Assembly: GCA_013824715.1 (NCBI GenBank)
Contig: PNOH01000029.1
Location: forward strand, 1-60,150
DNA length: 60,150 bases
Direction: 5' to 3'
From: Odoribacter sp.
Lineage (GTDB): Bacteria > Bacteroidota > Bacteroidia > Bacteroidales > Prolixibacteraceae
Shown here: positions 1 to 9,721 of the stretch, piece by piece
Numbering within the stretch: the first letter of the stretch is position 1
Layout of the letters: each line of letters starts with the position of its first letter
Translations under genes and position numbers: made by a program
Notes under the pieces: generated by a model
Databases searched by the model: none
The model's input: the letters and a program-made list of their open reading frames with translations, nothing else
Told to the model about the DNA's origin: nothing

Positions 1-116
1 ACGATTTCAAAATTCACCTTTGCCTTCAACTGTTTCCCCAGCTTTTCCCAGTTATTCGTTTATGGGCTGTATGCCAACATACTGAGGGACTCTTAAATAA
101 CTGGTCTGAATTCATG

Positions 117-182
117 TTTCGGGTTTCGGGTTCCGGGTTCCGGGTTTTCGCTAACCCGTAACACGCATCTCGTAACACGCAA
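117..182. repeat. Intergenic composite repeat at the left edge
   Basis: Positions 117-146 hold several degenerate copies of CGGGTTTCGGGTTC-like words, followed by AACCCGTAACACGC and a second CGTAACACGC. The same vocabulary recurs at 28661-28728 (before argD) and, on the other strand, inside the kinase gene at 59450-59478. Bases 1-96 are open on the plus strand (ending in TAA at 94-96) and could be the tail of a neighbouring gene, but 31 codons are too few to identify. No gene is supported in 1-215. Confidence 0.6.
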
Positions 183-215
183 CAATTTCTTTTGCAAACT
201 GCGACTGAACACTGA

Positions 216-3059
216 TCACTTTCTCACAACTTCCACAGCTTTTCCTTCATAACTCACTGTTGCTTCAGCCTTCCTGGTTAAATCATAAGCCACCGGTTTT
301 TCTTTGCTTACCCAAACAATGTTAAACTTTCGTGATTTCAGTATCCCGTCAAACGATCCTTTTACAGCTCCAATAGTCACTTTCCCCGCTTGTTCGTTGT
401 ATTTGAATTGAATCGAGCTGAAAGCTCCCTTTTCGTAATTGTAGTTCACGCCTTCATCTTCATATAAAGTAAATTCGGCATCTTTTCCGGTATAAACAAT
501 CAGGGTGATTTCGTCAGCCTGCTTTTCGCCGGTGTATTGAATTTCAGGACCAAAAGGCACTATAGAACCTTCTCTAACAAACAAAGGCATCCGTTCGTAA
601 GGCGCTTCAACACTGATTTTCTGACCACCTTCGGAATATTTTCCGGAGTACAAATCGTACCAGCCATTGGCTTCAGGAAAATAAACTTCGCGGTTACGGG
701 CTTTGTACTGGTAAACCGGAGCGACCAATAGCGAAGGGCCAAACATATACTGGTCGCCAATGTTATTCAACTTCGGATCACCGTTGAAATCCATCACCAA
801 AGCTCGCATAATGGTATAATCTTCGAAATGGGTTTTTCCGGCGAGCGAATAAATGTACGGCATCAGTCGGTAGCGTAGTTTGTTAACGTAAACCATACTT
901 TTATACGCCGGATGGTTTTCAGGAGCAATGTTGAACACCTCGCGGTAAGGGAACTGGCCATGACTTCGGAACAAAGGACAGAATGCCCCAAACTGGTACC
1001 AGCGGGAATTAAGTTCGCGCCACTCGTCCAAATCAGCAGAGCCTTCTTTGGCGCGGACATAACGGTTTTCCACGCAGAATCCGCCAATGTCCATCGTCCA
1101 GTATGGAATTCCGGAGATGGCGAAATTTAGTCCGGCGGAAATTTGCGCTTTCATATCTTCCCAGCGGGTGCCGATATCGCCGCTCCAGGTTGCTGTTGAA
1201 TAGCGTTGTAACCCTGCAAAACCGGAGCGTGCCAGCAGGAAAACGCGTTTGTTTGGATCAACACTTCGCTGTCCATTGTATATGGCTTCAGCATTCATCA
1301 GGGCATATGCATTGAAATATTTTGTTGAAGGGCCAAGTGCAGTTGGTCCGGAAAGTTTCTTTCGGTATTCGATGCTGGCATTCGAAAGAATATCGGGTTC
1401 CGAAGCATCCATCCACCAGGCATCAAAACCTTTGCTGTAAATGTGTTCCCGCATCTGGTTCCAGAATAATTTGCGGGCATCGGGGTTATAGGCATCGTAA
1501 AACGAACCGATGTAGCCTTTGCCGATCCAATCGCGAACGCTGTCTTTCGTGGCCTGCTGATACATCCAGCCTTTGCTGTCGAATTCCTTGTAATGTTCGG
1601 TGGTATGGTAAAATTTTGGCCAAACTGAAATCATTATTTTAGCGTTTAACTCATGCACTTTATCGACCATTCCCGCCGGATCAGCAAAATACTTCGGGTC
1701 AAATTCGTGTGATCCCCAATCCTTAACCGGCCAGTAACTCCAGTCGAGGACAATGTTATCGAGCGGAATCTGGCGTTTTCGATATTCTTTTACTACATCA
1801 ATCAATTCGTCAGCCGATTTGTAGCGTTCGCGGCTCTGCCAGTATCCCATCGCCCATTTCGGCATGATCTGCGCTTTTCCGGTAACCGTGCGGTAACCGC
1901 TGATTACCTCATCCATCGAATTGCCGCGAATGAAATAATAGTCTATCTGGTCGCCCATTTCAGAAGAAAGTGTCAGCGCTTCCTGATCGGCTTTAGGTCG
2001 CGGACTCAAAGCTTTCAGGCTAATATATGAAGTTCCGCCGTCGGGTTTCCATTCCAGAAGGATAGAATATTTTTTGCCTTTTTCCAGTTTCTTGCTGAAT
2101 TTCCAGGTATTCGGGTTCCAGGCCGTCCGCCAGCGCTCGGGAACAACCAATTCGTCGTTGATATAAACTTTGGTGTATCCGGCGTAATATAGTTTGAAAT
2201 GAAATTCGCCGGATTCTTTTGGCTCGATATGGCCTTTCCAAACGATGGCCGAATTATTGAACTGAAACCCTTCAGGAAACTTTTTTATGGTGGTCAGGTT
2301 TTCGTAATCAATGGCCGGTTCGTTACGGTTGACAAATACCTGATTGGTATCCGAATTCGTGTAATAAATTCCGGATAAACCGCCCTCCTCACCTTTTGAA
2401 TTGTAGAGTTTGAAAAGATTCATATCAGCATAATCGCGCGGATCGCCGAATTTGGTCACCGAATAGTTGTCCCACAGAATCCCGTAGTTTTTATTCGAAA
2501 CCACAAACGGAACCGACACTTTGGTGTTGTACTGAAACAGGATTTCGTTCCGGCCTTTATAATTAAACTCATCCGACTGATGCTGACCCAATCCGTAAAA
2601 AGCCTCATCGTCAGGCGATTCGAATACTTGCGAAAAGCTGTACCCTTTGGTACCTTCAACTGTAACCGGCAAAAACGATTTCCCTTCTTTTCTTTCCTGA
2701 AGAATTACCTGATTGTTTTCATCGTAAAACTTCACTTCTCCTGAAGCCATTGAAACCTTGACTTTTACTTTGGGTGTTGATAGTATCAGACTGTCGTTTT
2801 GCTCAACGACTTCGAAGCTGATTGGCGCGGTTGATTGATCGACCACACAAAGACTTTTTGCAGTTGAAAGCTGATCTGTTGGCGAAGCAACTACCCGGAT
2901 AATACGGTCGCTAAGCACCTGAAAACTGACCGTTTTAGCTCCGTTTTGGACTATATTTTTTGGATGAATGAGTACCCCGTTCGGAGTTTTTTCCCAGACT
3001 TTTGCTGAACAGGCTGATAATAACAGAACTATCGCAGATATAAACAAGATAATCTTCAT
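216..3059 (-). CDS. GH31 family alpha-xylosidase-like glycoside hydrolase with PA14 insert, lipoprotein
   Basis: Predicted surface or periplasmic lipoprotein of 947 aa: a short hydrophobic N-terminus ends in LLLSAC, so Cys17 is the likely lipidated residue. An N-terminal beta-sandwich region is interrupted by a PA14-like module at about residues 250-350 (KGHIEPKESGEFHFKLYY). The GH31 barrel follows. WWMDASEP places the nucleophile at Asp551 and WSGDIGTRW the acid/base at Asp628. GH31 enzymes with a PA14 insert include xyloglucan alpha-xylosidases of Bacteroides and Cellvibrio, so release of alpha-xylose from xyloglucan oligosaccharides is the best guess; alpha-glucosidase remains possible. 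It shares a plant-cell-wall theme with GH127 and PL10 nearby. Family is secure, substrate is inference. Confidence 0.9.
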   Translation of the reverse strand: MKIILFISAIVLLLSACSAKVWEKTPNGVLIHPKNIVQNGAKTVSFQVLSDRIIRVVASPTDQLSTAKSLCVVDQSTAPISFEVVEQNDSLILSTPKVKVKVSMASGEVKFYDENNQVILQERKEGKSFLPVTVEGTKGYSFSQVFESPDDEAFYGLGQHQSDEFNYKGRNEILFQYNTKVSVPFVVSNKNYGILWDNYSVTKFGDPRDYADMNLFKLYNSKGEEGGLSGIYYTNSDTNQVFVNRNEPAIDYENLTTIKKFPEGFQFNNSAIVWKGHIEPKESGEFHFKLYYAGYTKVYINDELVVPERWRTAWNPNTWKFSKKLEKGKKYSILLEWKPDGGTSYISLKALSPRPKADQEALTLSSEMGDQIDYYFIRGNSMDEVISGYRTVTGKAQIMPKWAMGYWQSRERYKSADELIDVVKEYRKRQIPLDNIVLDWSYWPVKDWGSHEFDPKYFADPAGMVDKVHELNAKIMISVWPKFYHTTEHYKEFDSKGWMYQQATKDSVRDWIGKGYIGSFYDAYNPDARKLFWNQMREHIYSKGFDAWWMDASEPDILSNASIEYRKKLSGPTALGPSTKYFNAYALMNAEAIYNGQRSVDPNKRVFLLARSGFAGLQRYSTATWSGDIGTRWEDMKAQISAGLNFAISGIPYWTMDIGGFCVENRYVRAKEGSADLDEWRELNSRWYQFGAFCPLFRSHGQFPYREVFNIAPENHPAYKSMVYVNKLRYRLMPYIYSLAGKTHFEDYTIMRALVMDFNGDPKLNNIGDQYMFGPSLLVAPVYQYKARNREVYFPEANGWYDLYSGKYSEGGQKISVEAPYERMPLFVREGSIVPFGPEIQYTGEKQADEITLIVYTGKDAEFTLYEDEGVNYNYEKGAFSSIQFKYNEQAGKVTIGAVKGSFDGILKSRKFNIVWVSKEKPVAYDLTRKAEATVSYEGKAVEVVRK

Positions 3060-3172
3060 GGTATTTTAGTTTTAGATGGTTTAAGTTATGAAACACAATT
3101 TGATATTTTCGTTCTTTGATCTTTTTATTTGGCTTAGTCAAGTTGTAAATCTGCTTATTTCTGAACTGTGGC

Positions 3173-3697
3173 CTATTTCTTCTTTCTTTCCATTTTTAAT
3201 TCTCGTTCAATTAAAAAATCAAATACATCAATACACTTTACACCATTTTTTGCTGAAACACCAGGAATTTTGTTTGGTTTATCTTTGCTTTCATTAGTTA
3301 TCAAAACACAGTTATGAGTTTTGCAATATGCAATCAGATAAGGATCGGCTTCTTCTTTCCCCTCTGCTTGTTTTTTCGCATCAAAAAAACCCGTTTTATA
3401 CTCATCATTTATTATTGGAATAGCTGCGTTTATACTTGCAACATCAGTTGGAACTACTAAAAGCCTTTTCCACTTCTTTACCCATTTCTGTAAAAAATCT
3501 TGTCTGCCTTGGTAGCTATTTATTTCGTCTTCAACAAAATCAATTGTTTTGAAACGGTCTTGCTCAATTAATTCTTCAATTTCTTCCCAAATTGCAACGA
3601 ATACAGGGTTGTCATATTTAAAAGTCGACTCGAGCTTTATTAAACCACTCGTATCAATCACATAAACTATGTTTCCTTGATTGAAGTCTAATCGCAT
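3173..3697 (-). CDS. DUF4411 family PIN-like protein (putative toxin)
   Basis: 174 aa. The N-terminus IVYVIDTSGLIKLE is the first acidic strand of a PIN-like fold, with further acidic residues in DFVEDEIN, EEADPYLIAYC and VLITNES. This matches DUF4411, a PIN-like ribonuclease family. The start lies one base after the stop of the upstream HTH/ImmA gene, so the two are translated as a pair. Genomes often pair DUF4411 with an ImmA/IrrE protein, which suggests a toxin and its regulator. RNase activity is inference. Base composition is visibly more AT-rich than in the flanking glycosidase genes, as expected for a mobile defence or addiction cassette. Confidence 0.8.
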   Translation of the reverse strand: MRLDFNQGNIVYVIDTSGLIKLESTFKYDNPVFVAIWEEIEELIEQDRFKTIDFVEDEINSYQGRQDFLQKWVKKWKRLLVVPTDVASINAAIPIINDEYKTGFFDAKKQAEGKEEADPYLIAYCKTHNCVLITNESKDKPNKIPGVSAKNGVKCIDVFDFLIERELKMERKKK

Positions 3698-3698
3698 T

Positions 3699-4847
3699 TT
3701 ACGTATTTAGCAATTGTCTTGTTGTTGAAATATAAGAAAGCTTTACTCCCAGGAAGTCTGACAGGTCTTTAAGATCAATTCTATTTTGGTCAAATGCTGA
3801 AAATGCCAGAGAAACATATGTTTTACCTTTCTCTTTAATTGTTTCCTTCGCACTGTTTCTTCCTTCATGTATTTTTGATCTGCCGAATGATGGCTTATTC
3901 CAGGCTTGATGCCTGTCATTGTAAAATGCTGGTGTAGTAAGGTTTTTCTCCAACAAACTTCTTAATACAGCCAATGGGCCAACATGAAAATGATTTCCCA
4001 ATTCAATCAAATCTTTTTTTGCCCAAATCTTTTCTCCTATTGATTTTTGTTCTATTACTCTATTCATTTGCAATAGCTCAGAAGTTGGAATTAGCATTTC
4101 AGCAGCAAAAGCGTTACACCATTTTTCAATTTGTTGATTGGTTTTTTCCGATAGATCACATAAACCACCGTCATTTAAAAGTATGTGGCCGAGTTCATGA
4201 AATAGTGTAAATATTTTTGCTGTGGCTTGTTCTCCACCACCTTTTATACCGATTATTGGCACAACCTCATCAACCATTGAGAAGCCTCTCAATTGATCTT
4301 GTGTTAACCTCAATTGGAAAACTGCAACCCCTATCGATTCTACTTTTTCAATGTATGCTTCTAAAGCATAATTGATATTTTCAAATTGCCTTATCTCGTC
4401 TAAATTTAATTCCTTCCGTAACTTATTGGCTATTGATCTGGCATCGTCTTGTATCAATGCTTTATATTGGAATTTAGGAATGGCAATGCCTGCATCTTGT
4501 TTTAACTCTACTAATGAAACAACAAGCGCTCTGGCTTTACGAATAGCCAAAATAGTTTTTTCGTGAAAGAACCCTATATCTTTTGATTCAATTGTCCTCC
4601 TGTCAGTTGGGAGAGGCTTTTCCTTTGGCGGTTCTGTAAGCAATAAAGTTGCAATGGTTCTTTTGTAAGCCTTTGAAAGTTCCTTTAATTCATCTAATGT
4701 TGGTTGCTTTTCGCCTTCTTCCAATTGGGACAAACGCTTTGCTGATATACCAGTTTTTTCAGTGGCATTTGTTCTGTTTAATGCAAGAGCTTCTCTAGCC
4801 CATACCAGAACATCATGATTTACTGCTATGTTGATATTCTCTTTCAT
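3699..4847 (-). CDS. XRE-type HTH + ImmA/IrrE metallopeptidase (putative antitoxin/regulator)
   Basis: 382 aa from the ATG at 4847. The longer frame begins with a TTG that lies inside a candidate -7 box (4860-4867, TATTTTTG on this strand), so the ATG was chosen. Residues about 10-65 form an XRE-like helix-turn-helix (GISAKRLSQLEEGEKQPTLDEL). Residues 217-221 are HELGH, and Glu250 in NAFAAEMLIP is the likely third zinc ligand, as in ImmA/IrrE peptidases. ImmA-type proteins cleave repressors, so this protein may both repress and derepress the pair with DUF4411. It is the first gene of a two-gene unit on the minus strand. Family assignment is strong; antitoxin role is inference. Confidence 0.85.
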   Translation of the reverse strand: MKENINIAVNHDVLVWAREALALNRTNATEKTGISAKRLSQLEEGEKQPTLDELKELSKAYKRTIATLLLTEPPKEKPLPTDRRTIESKDIGFFHEKTILAIRKARALVVSLVELKQDAGIAIPKFQYKALIQDDARSIANKLRKELNLDEIRQFENINYALEAYIEKVESIGVAVFQLRLTQDQLRGFSMVDEVVPIIGIKGGGEQATAKIFTLFHELGHILLNDGGLCDLSEKTNQQIEKWCNAFAAEMLIPTSELLQMNRVIEQKSIGEKIWAKKDLIELGNHFHVGPLAVLRSLLEKNLTTPAFYNDRHQAWNKPSFGRSKIHEGRNSAKETIKEKGKTYVSLAFSAFDQNRIDLKDLSDFLGVKLSYISTTRQLLNT

Positions 4848-5007
4848 TTTATTGATTCTCAAAAATAGAAATAATTTCGCTTTTTCACTAATTCAAAAAA
4901 AGACTGTAGGTCTGTATTGCTGGCTTAACAAAGAGGAAATAATGGACAGACAATAAAAGTCTAGCATTCAGTAATGTACTGGAAACGACTATTACCAATG
5001 ATTGCTT

Positions 5008-6954
5008 TCATTTGCCTTTATTATCAATCCAAACCTGCATTTCGCCGGCGCCCCGGTTGGCCCAGGAATAATACGGGATAGCGGTGAAATTAACTTTCGT
5101 TCTATTTTCAAATTTTTTGGCTTCACCTTTTAAAAGTACCACGCCACCCAGCATTTCGGGATGATATTCTGATTTCAAAGGCACATTGTTTTCCAAAACC
5201 AGATTCAGCACATGCTTATCCTGATAATCGGGCCATTCGGCACAATACACAATGGGGCCGCGCATCAGTGCAACTTTATTGTTGTCGGCCACCAGTTTCT
5301 CGTTGGCAACCACGCGACGGATTTCCATAGGCAATGAAAGCGTGACAACATCGCCTTTTTTCCACTGATTGCTTATCACTGCAAAGCCATTTTCGAGCTT
5401 GTATTTGGCAGGTTTTCCATTCAGCTTCAGGAGAAATTTCGTTTCAGGAGAATCAGAAAAACGATACAAATTTCCAGGCAGCGGTTTGTCTGACAACCAT
5501 GCCGGAATACGCAGCGCCAATTCAAACGACTTCGCCTTTTCAGGATTGATACTGAATTTCACTTCGCCTTCCCAGGGATATTTGGTGGTTTGTTCAATTT
5601 CCAATTTTTCGCCACTCATGGTCACATTGGCTTTGCTTTGGACGAACAGGTTCACATACAGGCGCGAATCGGTTTGCCCGTAAATGTAGCCCGGAACTGA
5701 TGGAATAAAGCGGCACACGTTGCTGGGGCAGCAGGCACAGCCGAACCACTCGCTGCGTTTATGTTGTCCCTTCGATTCGAGCGGATTGGGATAGAAAAAA
5801 CGGTCACCGATTTGTGATACTCCTGAAATCATCCCGTTGTAAAGGATTTGCTCCAACACATCGAAATACTTCGAATCGCCGTGAAGCAGAAAAAGCCTGT
5901 AATTCCAGTAAATTTCGCCAATCGAAGCACAGGTTTCGTTATAGGCCGACATGTTTGGCAAATCGTATTTGGGGCCAAAACCTTCGTGACCGGCCTGCGC
6001 ACCAATGCCTCCGGTAATGTACAATTTGTAATTGATCAGATCGTCCCAAATTTTACCAAGTGCGTTAACATAGGCCTGATTGCCGGTGATGGCAGCTACA
6101 TCAGCCATTCCGGAGTATAAATAAGTGGCCCTGACCGCATGCCCAACGGCTTCGGTCTGCTCAATTACCGGAATATGGTCCTGCGAATATTCGCCACGTG
6201 CGTGAGGTGAGTTTTGCCCACGGCTATCAATGAAGAATCCGGCCAGATCGAGGTATTCCTTTTGTCCGGTGACCCGGTACATTTTAACCAATCCCATTTC
6301 AACAACCTGATGACCGGGAGACCGCATGAGTTTTCCGGGGCCAAAGGTTTTTACCAGCAAATCGGCATTTTTAATGGCAATTTCCAGAAACGATCGTTTC
6401 CCTGTTGCCTGAAAGTGTGCCACGGCAGCTTCGAATAAATGCCCGCTGTTGTACAATTCATGACTCAGGTCCGACTCCATTTCCCAGCGTTCGGTGCCCG
6501 ACCATTTATGCGGATGTGCCGGATCAATAGTTCGGGAAGTGTACAAATAGCCGTCAGGTTCCTGCGCCTTGCCCACATAACCAATCAGCGTATCGAGCCT
6601 GGCTTCCAGATTTGGATCGGGAGTTGTCTGCAGCGAATAACTCGCCCCTTCAATGATTTTATAAATATCGGTATCGTCGAACGGATACTGGGTGCAGAAT
6701 TTCCCTTCCTGCAAACCACCTGCAACTTTAAAATTGTCAACCCGACCGGTAATGTAGCATTGTTTCAGGGCAATCGGGATGGTAACTTCATGATTGAGTT
6801 TTATTCGCGGAGCCCAAAAGTTATCGGTAACTTTTACCAAAGTGAAAGGCACAGGCCGAATAGGATAATCGTTGGAAGCAGATTGACTTTGTGCCGGAAA
6901 GTTCAGCATTCCGGTCAGAATAATTATTGAAAGCGTAGTTTGTATCAGTTTCAT
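5008..6954 (-). CDS. GH127 beta-L-arabinofuranosidase (DUF1680)
   Basis: 648 aa with an N-terminal signal peptide (cut near AQSQS). The GH127 zinc/cysteine active site is visible: YNETC gives Glu340 and Cys342, and CACCPSN gives Cys408 and Cys409. By comparison with HypBA1 the first of the CC pair is the nucleophile and the other three residues bind zinc. Length fits an (alpha/alpha)6 barrel plus beta-sandwich domains. It would remove beta-L-arabinofuranose from plant glycans; the related GH146 family cannot be excluded. An exact CAAAAATA (-7 element on this strand) lies at 6999-7006, but no clear -33 box was found. Confidence 0.88.
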   Translation of the reverse strand: MKLIQTTLSIIILTGMLNFPAQSQSASNDYPIRPVPFTLVKVTDNFWAPRIKLNHEVTIPIALKQCYITGRVDNFKVAGGLQEGKFCTQYPFDDTDIYKIIEGASYSLQTTPDPNLEARLDTLIGYVGKAQEPDGYLYTSRTIDPAHPHKWSGTERWEMESDLSHELYNSGHLFEAAVAHFQATGKRSFLEIAIKNADLLVKTFGPGKLMRSPGHQVVEMGLVKMYRVTGQKEYLDLAGFFIDSRGQNSPHARGEYSQDHIPVIEQTEAVGHAVRATYLYSGMADVAAITGNQAYVNALGKIWDDLINYKLYITGGIGAQAGHEGFGPKYDLPNMSAYNETCASIGEIYWNYRLFLLHGDSKYFDVLEQILYNGMISGVSQIGDRFFYPNPLESKGQHKRSEWFGCACCPSNVCRFIPSVPGYIYGQTDSRLYVNLFVQSKANVTMSGEKLEIEQTTKYPWEGEVKFSINPEKAKSFELALRIPAWLSDKPLPGNLYRFSDSPETKFLLKLNGKPAKYKLENGFAVISNQWKKGDVVTLSLPMEIRRVVANEKLVADNNKVALMRGPIVYCAEWPDYQDKHVLNLVLENNVPLKSEYHPEMLGGVVLLKGEAKKFENRTKVNFTAIPYYSWANRGAGEMQVWIDNKGK

Positions 6955-7181
6955 GGTTCAGTTTTTAGGTATGGATTTGCTGTCGAAAATGTATTCTTCA
7001 AAAATAATCAAATAGGTGTTCGATGCACACTTTAAAAATGATAAGCTGATTTTAACATTCAACCGATAAACTCGAAAAACTTTGTTTTAATATTGTTATC
7101 AGGAAATTTTCATTATTTATAAAATATGGATTATTAATAATTTGGGAATATCCATCCCCTTCACTAAATTTATTCAGCACA

Positions 7182-8564
7182 ATGGTGACTGAAGAATCAA
7201 TATTAACTTTTAAGAACTCTGTAATGAATGAAAATAAAGAAGTTCAGGTTATTATTAAAGGCGATAAGCGTGTTGTTCGTGGCTGGGTCATGTACGACTG
7301 GGCCAACTCTGTCTATCAGCTTACCATTGCTTCAGCAATTTTCCCTGCCTATTATGAGGCTATGACCCACACCGGCGACGATTTTATGGTCTCTTTTTTC
7401 GGTGTGCCTGTGATTAATTCGGTGCTTTACTCCTGGGCTATAGCTGTCGCCTATCTGTTGGTAGCCATCGGATCACCCTTGTTTTCATCTATGGCCGACT
7501 ATACCGGGCGCAGAAAAGGTTTTATGCGCGCTTTTACCCTGATTGGTGCAACAGCCTGCGGCGCTTTATTTTTCTTCGATAAAAACCACATTGAACTGGG
7601 TGTAATTGCCTTTGGATTGGGTACCCTGGGTTACGGCGGAAGTTTAGTTTTTTATAATTCTTTCCTGCCGGTCATTGCAGAGCCTGAAGATCAGGACCGT
7701 ATCAGTGCCCGCGGGTATTCGATGGGTTATCTGGGAGGGGTTGTTTTACTGCTTTTTAACCTGCTCATGATCTTGAAACCTGGCTTGTTCGGTATGGCTG
7801 CCGACAGTTCTTTACCCGCGCGTATCTCGTTTCTGACTGTTTTCATCTGGTGGATAGCATTTTCGCAAATCACCTTCAGCAGGTTACCTAAATACACTTT
7901 CAGGAAAAGGATGAAAAAAGCCTCGGTAATTACAAACGGATACAAGGAATTGCAGGCAGTTTTCAACCAGGTCAGAAAATCATATAAACTTAGCATGTAC
8001 CTGGCCGGATTTTTCTTTCTCATGATGGGCGTACTGACTACTATGTTTATGGCAGTTTTGTACGGGAAAAAGCAAATGGGTCTTACAGATGATGTGCTTA
8101 TACCTACCGTTCTGGCAATTCAATTGGTCGGAATGCTTGGGGCATGGACGTTTGCACGGATTTCGGGAAAAATAGGAAACCTGCGTGCACTGATGATTAC
8201 CATCGTTGCATGGACACTTGTTTGTATTGGGGCTGGCTTCATTACATCCACCATGCAGTTTGTTACAGCAGCGGTCTTTATTGGTATCATAATGGGCGGT
8301 TCTCAATCGCTGGCCCGAAGTACCTATTCAAAAATGCTTCCGGACAGTACCACCGACCACACTTCCTACTTCAGTTTTTACGATGTCATGGAGAAACTGG
8401 CAACCGTAGCTGGCACCTTTAGCTTTGGAGTAATCGAGGCAATTACTGGCAGCATGCGTTATTCGGTGCTGGCTATTTCTGTTTTCTTTATGATCAGCCT
8501 GGTCTTTGTGTTTTTATTGTACCGCAGAACCTTATTGGAAAAAAGGCTTAACTTGCAATTTTAA
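7182..8564 (+). CDS. MFS transporter, UMF1 (Atg22-like) family
   Basis: 460 aa with about 12 hydrophobic segments. The signature GWVMYDWANSVYQLTIASAI near the N-terminus and DYTGRRKGFMR after helix 3 are typical of UMF1 permeases, the bacterial relatives of yeast Atg22. Substrates of bacterial UMF1 proteins are poorly known; a sugar or amino acid is possible. It lies between GH127 and the PL10 lyase and runs in the same direction as the lyase, so uptake of breakdown products is a reasonable guess only. Start: the ATG at 7182 is used; a second ATG 42 bases downstream (MNENKEVQ) is equally plausible since no ribosome site decides. Confidence 0.85.
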   Translation: MVTEESILTFKNSVMNENKEVQVIIKGDKRVVRGWVMYDWANSVYQLTIASAIFPAYYEAMTHTGDDFMVSFFGVPVINSVLYSWAIAVAYLLVAIGSPLFSSMADYTGRRKGFMRAFTLIGATACGALFFFDKNHIELGVIAFGLGTLGYGGSLVFYNSFLPVIAEPEDQDRISARGYSMGYLGGVVLLLFNLLMILKPGLFGMAADSSLPARISFLTVFIWWIAFSQITFSRLPKYTFRKRMKKASVITNGYKELQAVFNQVRKSYKLSMYLAGFFFLMMGVLTTMFMAVLYGKKQMGLTDDVLIPTVLAIQLVGMLGAWTFARISGKIGNLRALMITIVAWTLVCIGAGFITSTMQFVTAAVFIGIIMGGSQSLARSTYSKMLPDSTTDHTSYFSFYDVMEKLATVAGTFSFGVIEAITGSMRYSVLAISVFFMISLVFVFLLYRRTLLEKRLNLQF

Positions 8565-8622
8565 TTTCGACTATCCGTTTCAATACATTAACAACAGGCC
8601 TGAAATTGCACATTTATAGGTT

Positions 8623-9717
8623 ATGACCAAACTGGGGACAATTAATACACTGCTGATTTTTACATTCTTCGTTTTACATGCAAATTTTTCGCTGGCCCAA
8701 AAGCCAACAGATGGGCGCAGTTGGCAATCGGTGGCTACCGGAATGCCAGATGAATGGTATGGTTCGGACGAATCGGTCCGGGTGGCCGAAAATGTGTTGC
8801 TTTATCAGCGAAACACTGGTGGCTGGCCAAAAAATCTTCCCATCCACAAACCACTGACCGAAAGTGAAAAAACTGTTTTGCTGAAAGAAAAATATAATCA
8901 GGACGCGATTTTCGACAATGGCGCCACCACTACCGAAATACGGTTTCTGGCCATGATGTATGGCAAAACCCAAAATGATTCCTATAAAATTGCGGTTGAA
9001 AAAGGGCTCCGTTTCATTCTCGAAGCTCAATATGAAAATGGCGGATGGCCGATGTTTTATCCACTTCGAAAAGGATATTACACCCACATCACCTTCAACG
9101 ACGACGCCACTTTCCGGCTAATGAAACTCTTGAAAGAAGTGTACGCACGAAAACCATTATTCGCCTTTCTGAACGAAGAATATCTGATCAAAGAATCAGA
9201 AAAAGCCTGGAAACGAGGATTGGAATGTATCCTGAAAACGCAAATTGTGGTTGGCGGCAAATTGACAGTCTGGTGCGCGCAACACGACGAAAACACCTTT
9301 TTACCAGCCAAAGCCCGTGCCTACGAGTTGCCGTCGTTCAGCGGGGCCGAATCGGTTGGACTTCTTGAAATCCTGATGGGAATAGAAAATCCTTCGCATG
9401 AAATCATTCGTGCTGTTCGGTGTGGAATTGAATGGTTAGATGCCCACAGGTTAAAAAATATCCGATGGGATAACTTCATCAATGCGGAAGGAAAAAAAGA
9501 TCGCCGAATTATCAGCGATCCTCTTGCAAGTGATTTGTGGGCACGGTTTTATGATCTGAAAACCGGACTTCCCTATGTTTCCGACCGTGATGGCATCAAA
9601 AAAAGCAAACTCGAAGAAATTGGCTACGAACGCCGGAATGGCTACAACTGGTACACCAACGAACCTGAAAAAATCATTAGAAAATATCCGGAATGGAAGG
9701 CCAGATGGCAGAAATAA
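8623..9717 (+). CDS. Pectate lyase, PL10 family
   Basis: 364 aa with a signal peptide ending near SLAQK. The body carries PL10 signatures: MPDEWYGSDE, LLYQRNTGGWPKN, DNGATTTEIRFLA, ENGGWPMFYPL and THITFNDDATFRLM, the alpha/alpha toroid fold. It should cleave polygalacturonate by beta-elimination in the periplasm or outside the cell. It follows the UMF1 transporter by 58 bases in the same direction. Its stop lies 4 bases from the stop of the convergent S9 peptidase gene, leaving no room for a separate terminator. Confidence 0.9.
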   Translation: MTKLGTINTLLIFTFFVLHANFSLAQKPTDGRSWQSVATGMPDEWYGSDESVRVAENVLLYQRNTGGWPKNLPIHKPLTESEKTVLLKEKYNQDAIFDNGATTTEIRFLAMMYGKTQNDSYKIAVEKGLRFILEAQYENGGWPMFYPLRKGYYTHITFNDDATFRLMKLLKEVYARKPLFAFLNEEYLIKESEKAWKRGLECILKTQIVVGGKLTVWCAQHDENTFLPAKARAYELPSFSGAESVGLLEILMGIENPSHEIIRAVRCGIEWLDAHRLKNIRWDNFINAEGKKDRRIISDPLASDLWARFYDLKTGLPYVSDRDGIKKSKLEEIGYERRNGYNWYTNEPEKIIRKYPEWKARWQK

Positions 9718-9721
9718 TTGC

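Noticed and set aside
1-96. Open frame at the left edge ending at TAA 94-96
   Set aside because: Only 31 codons inside the window, with a short open stretch on the other strand as well; neither can be identified.
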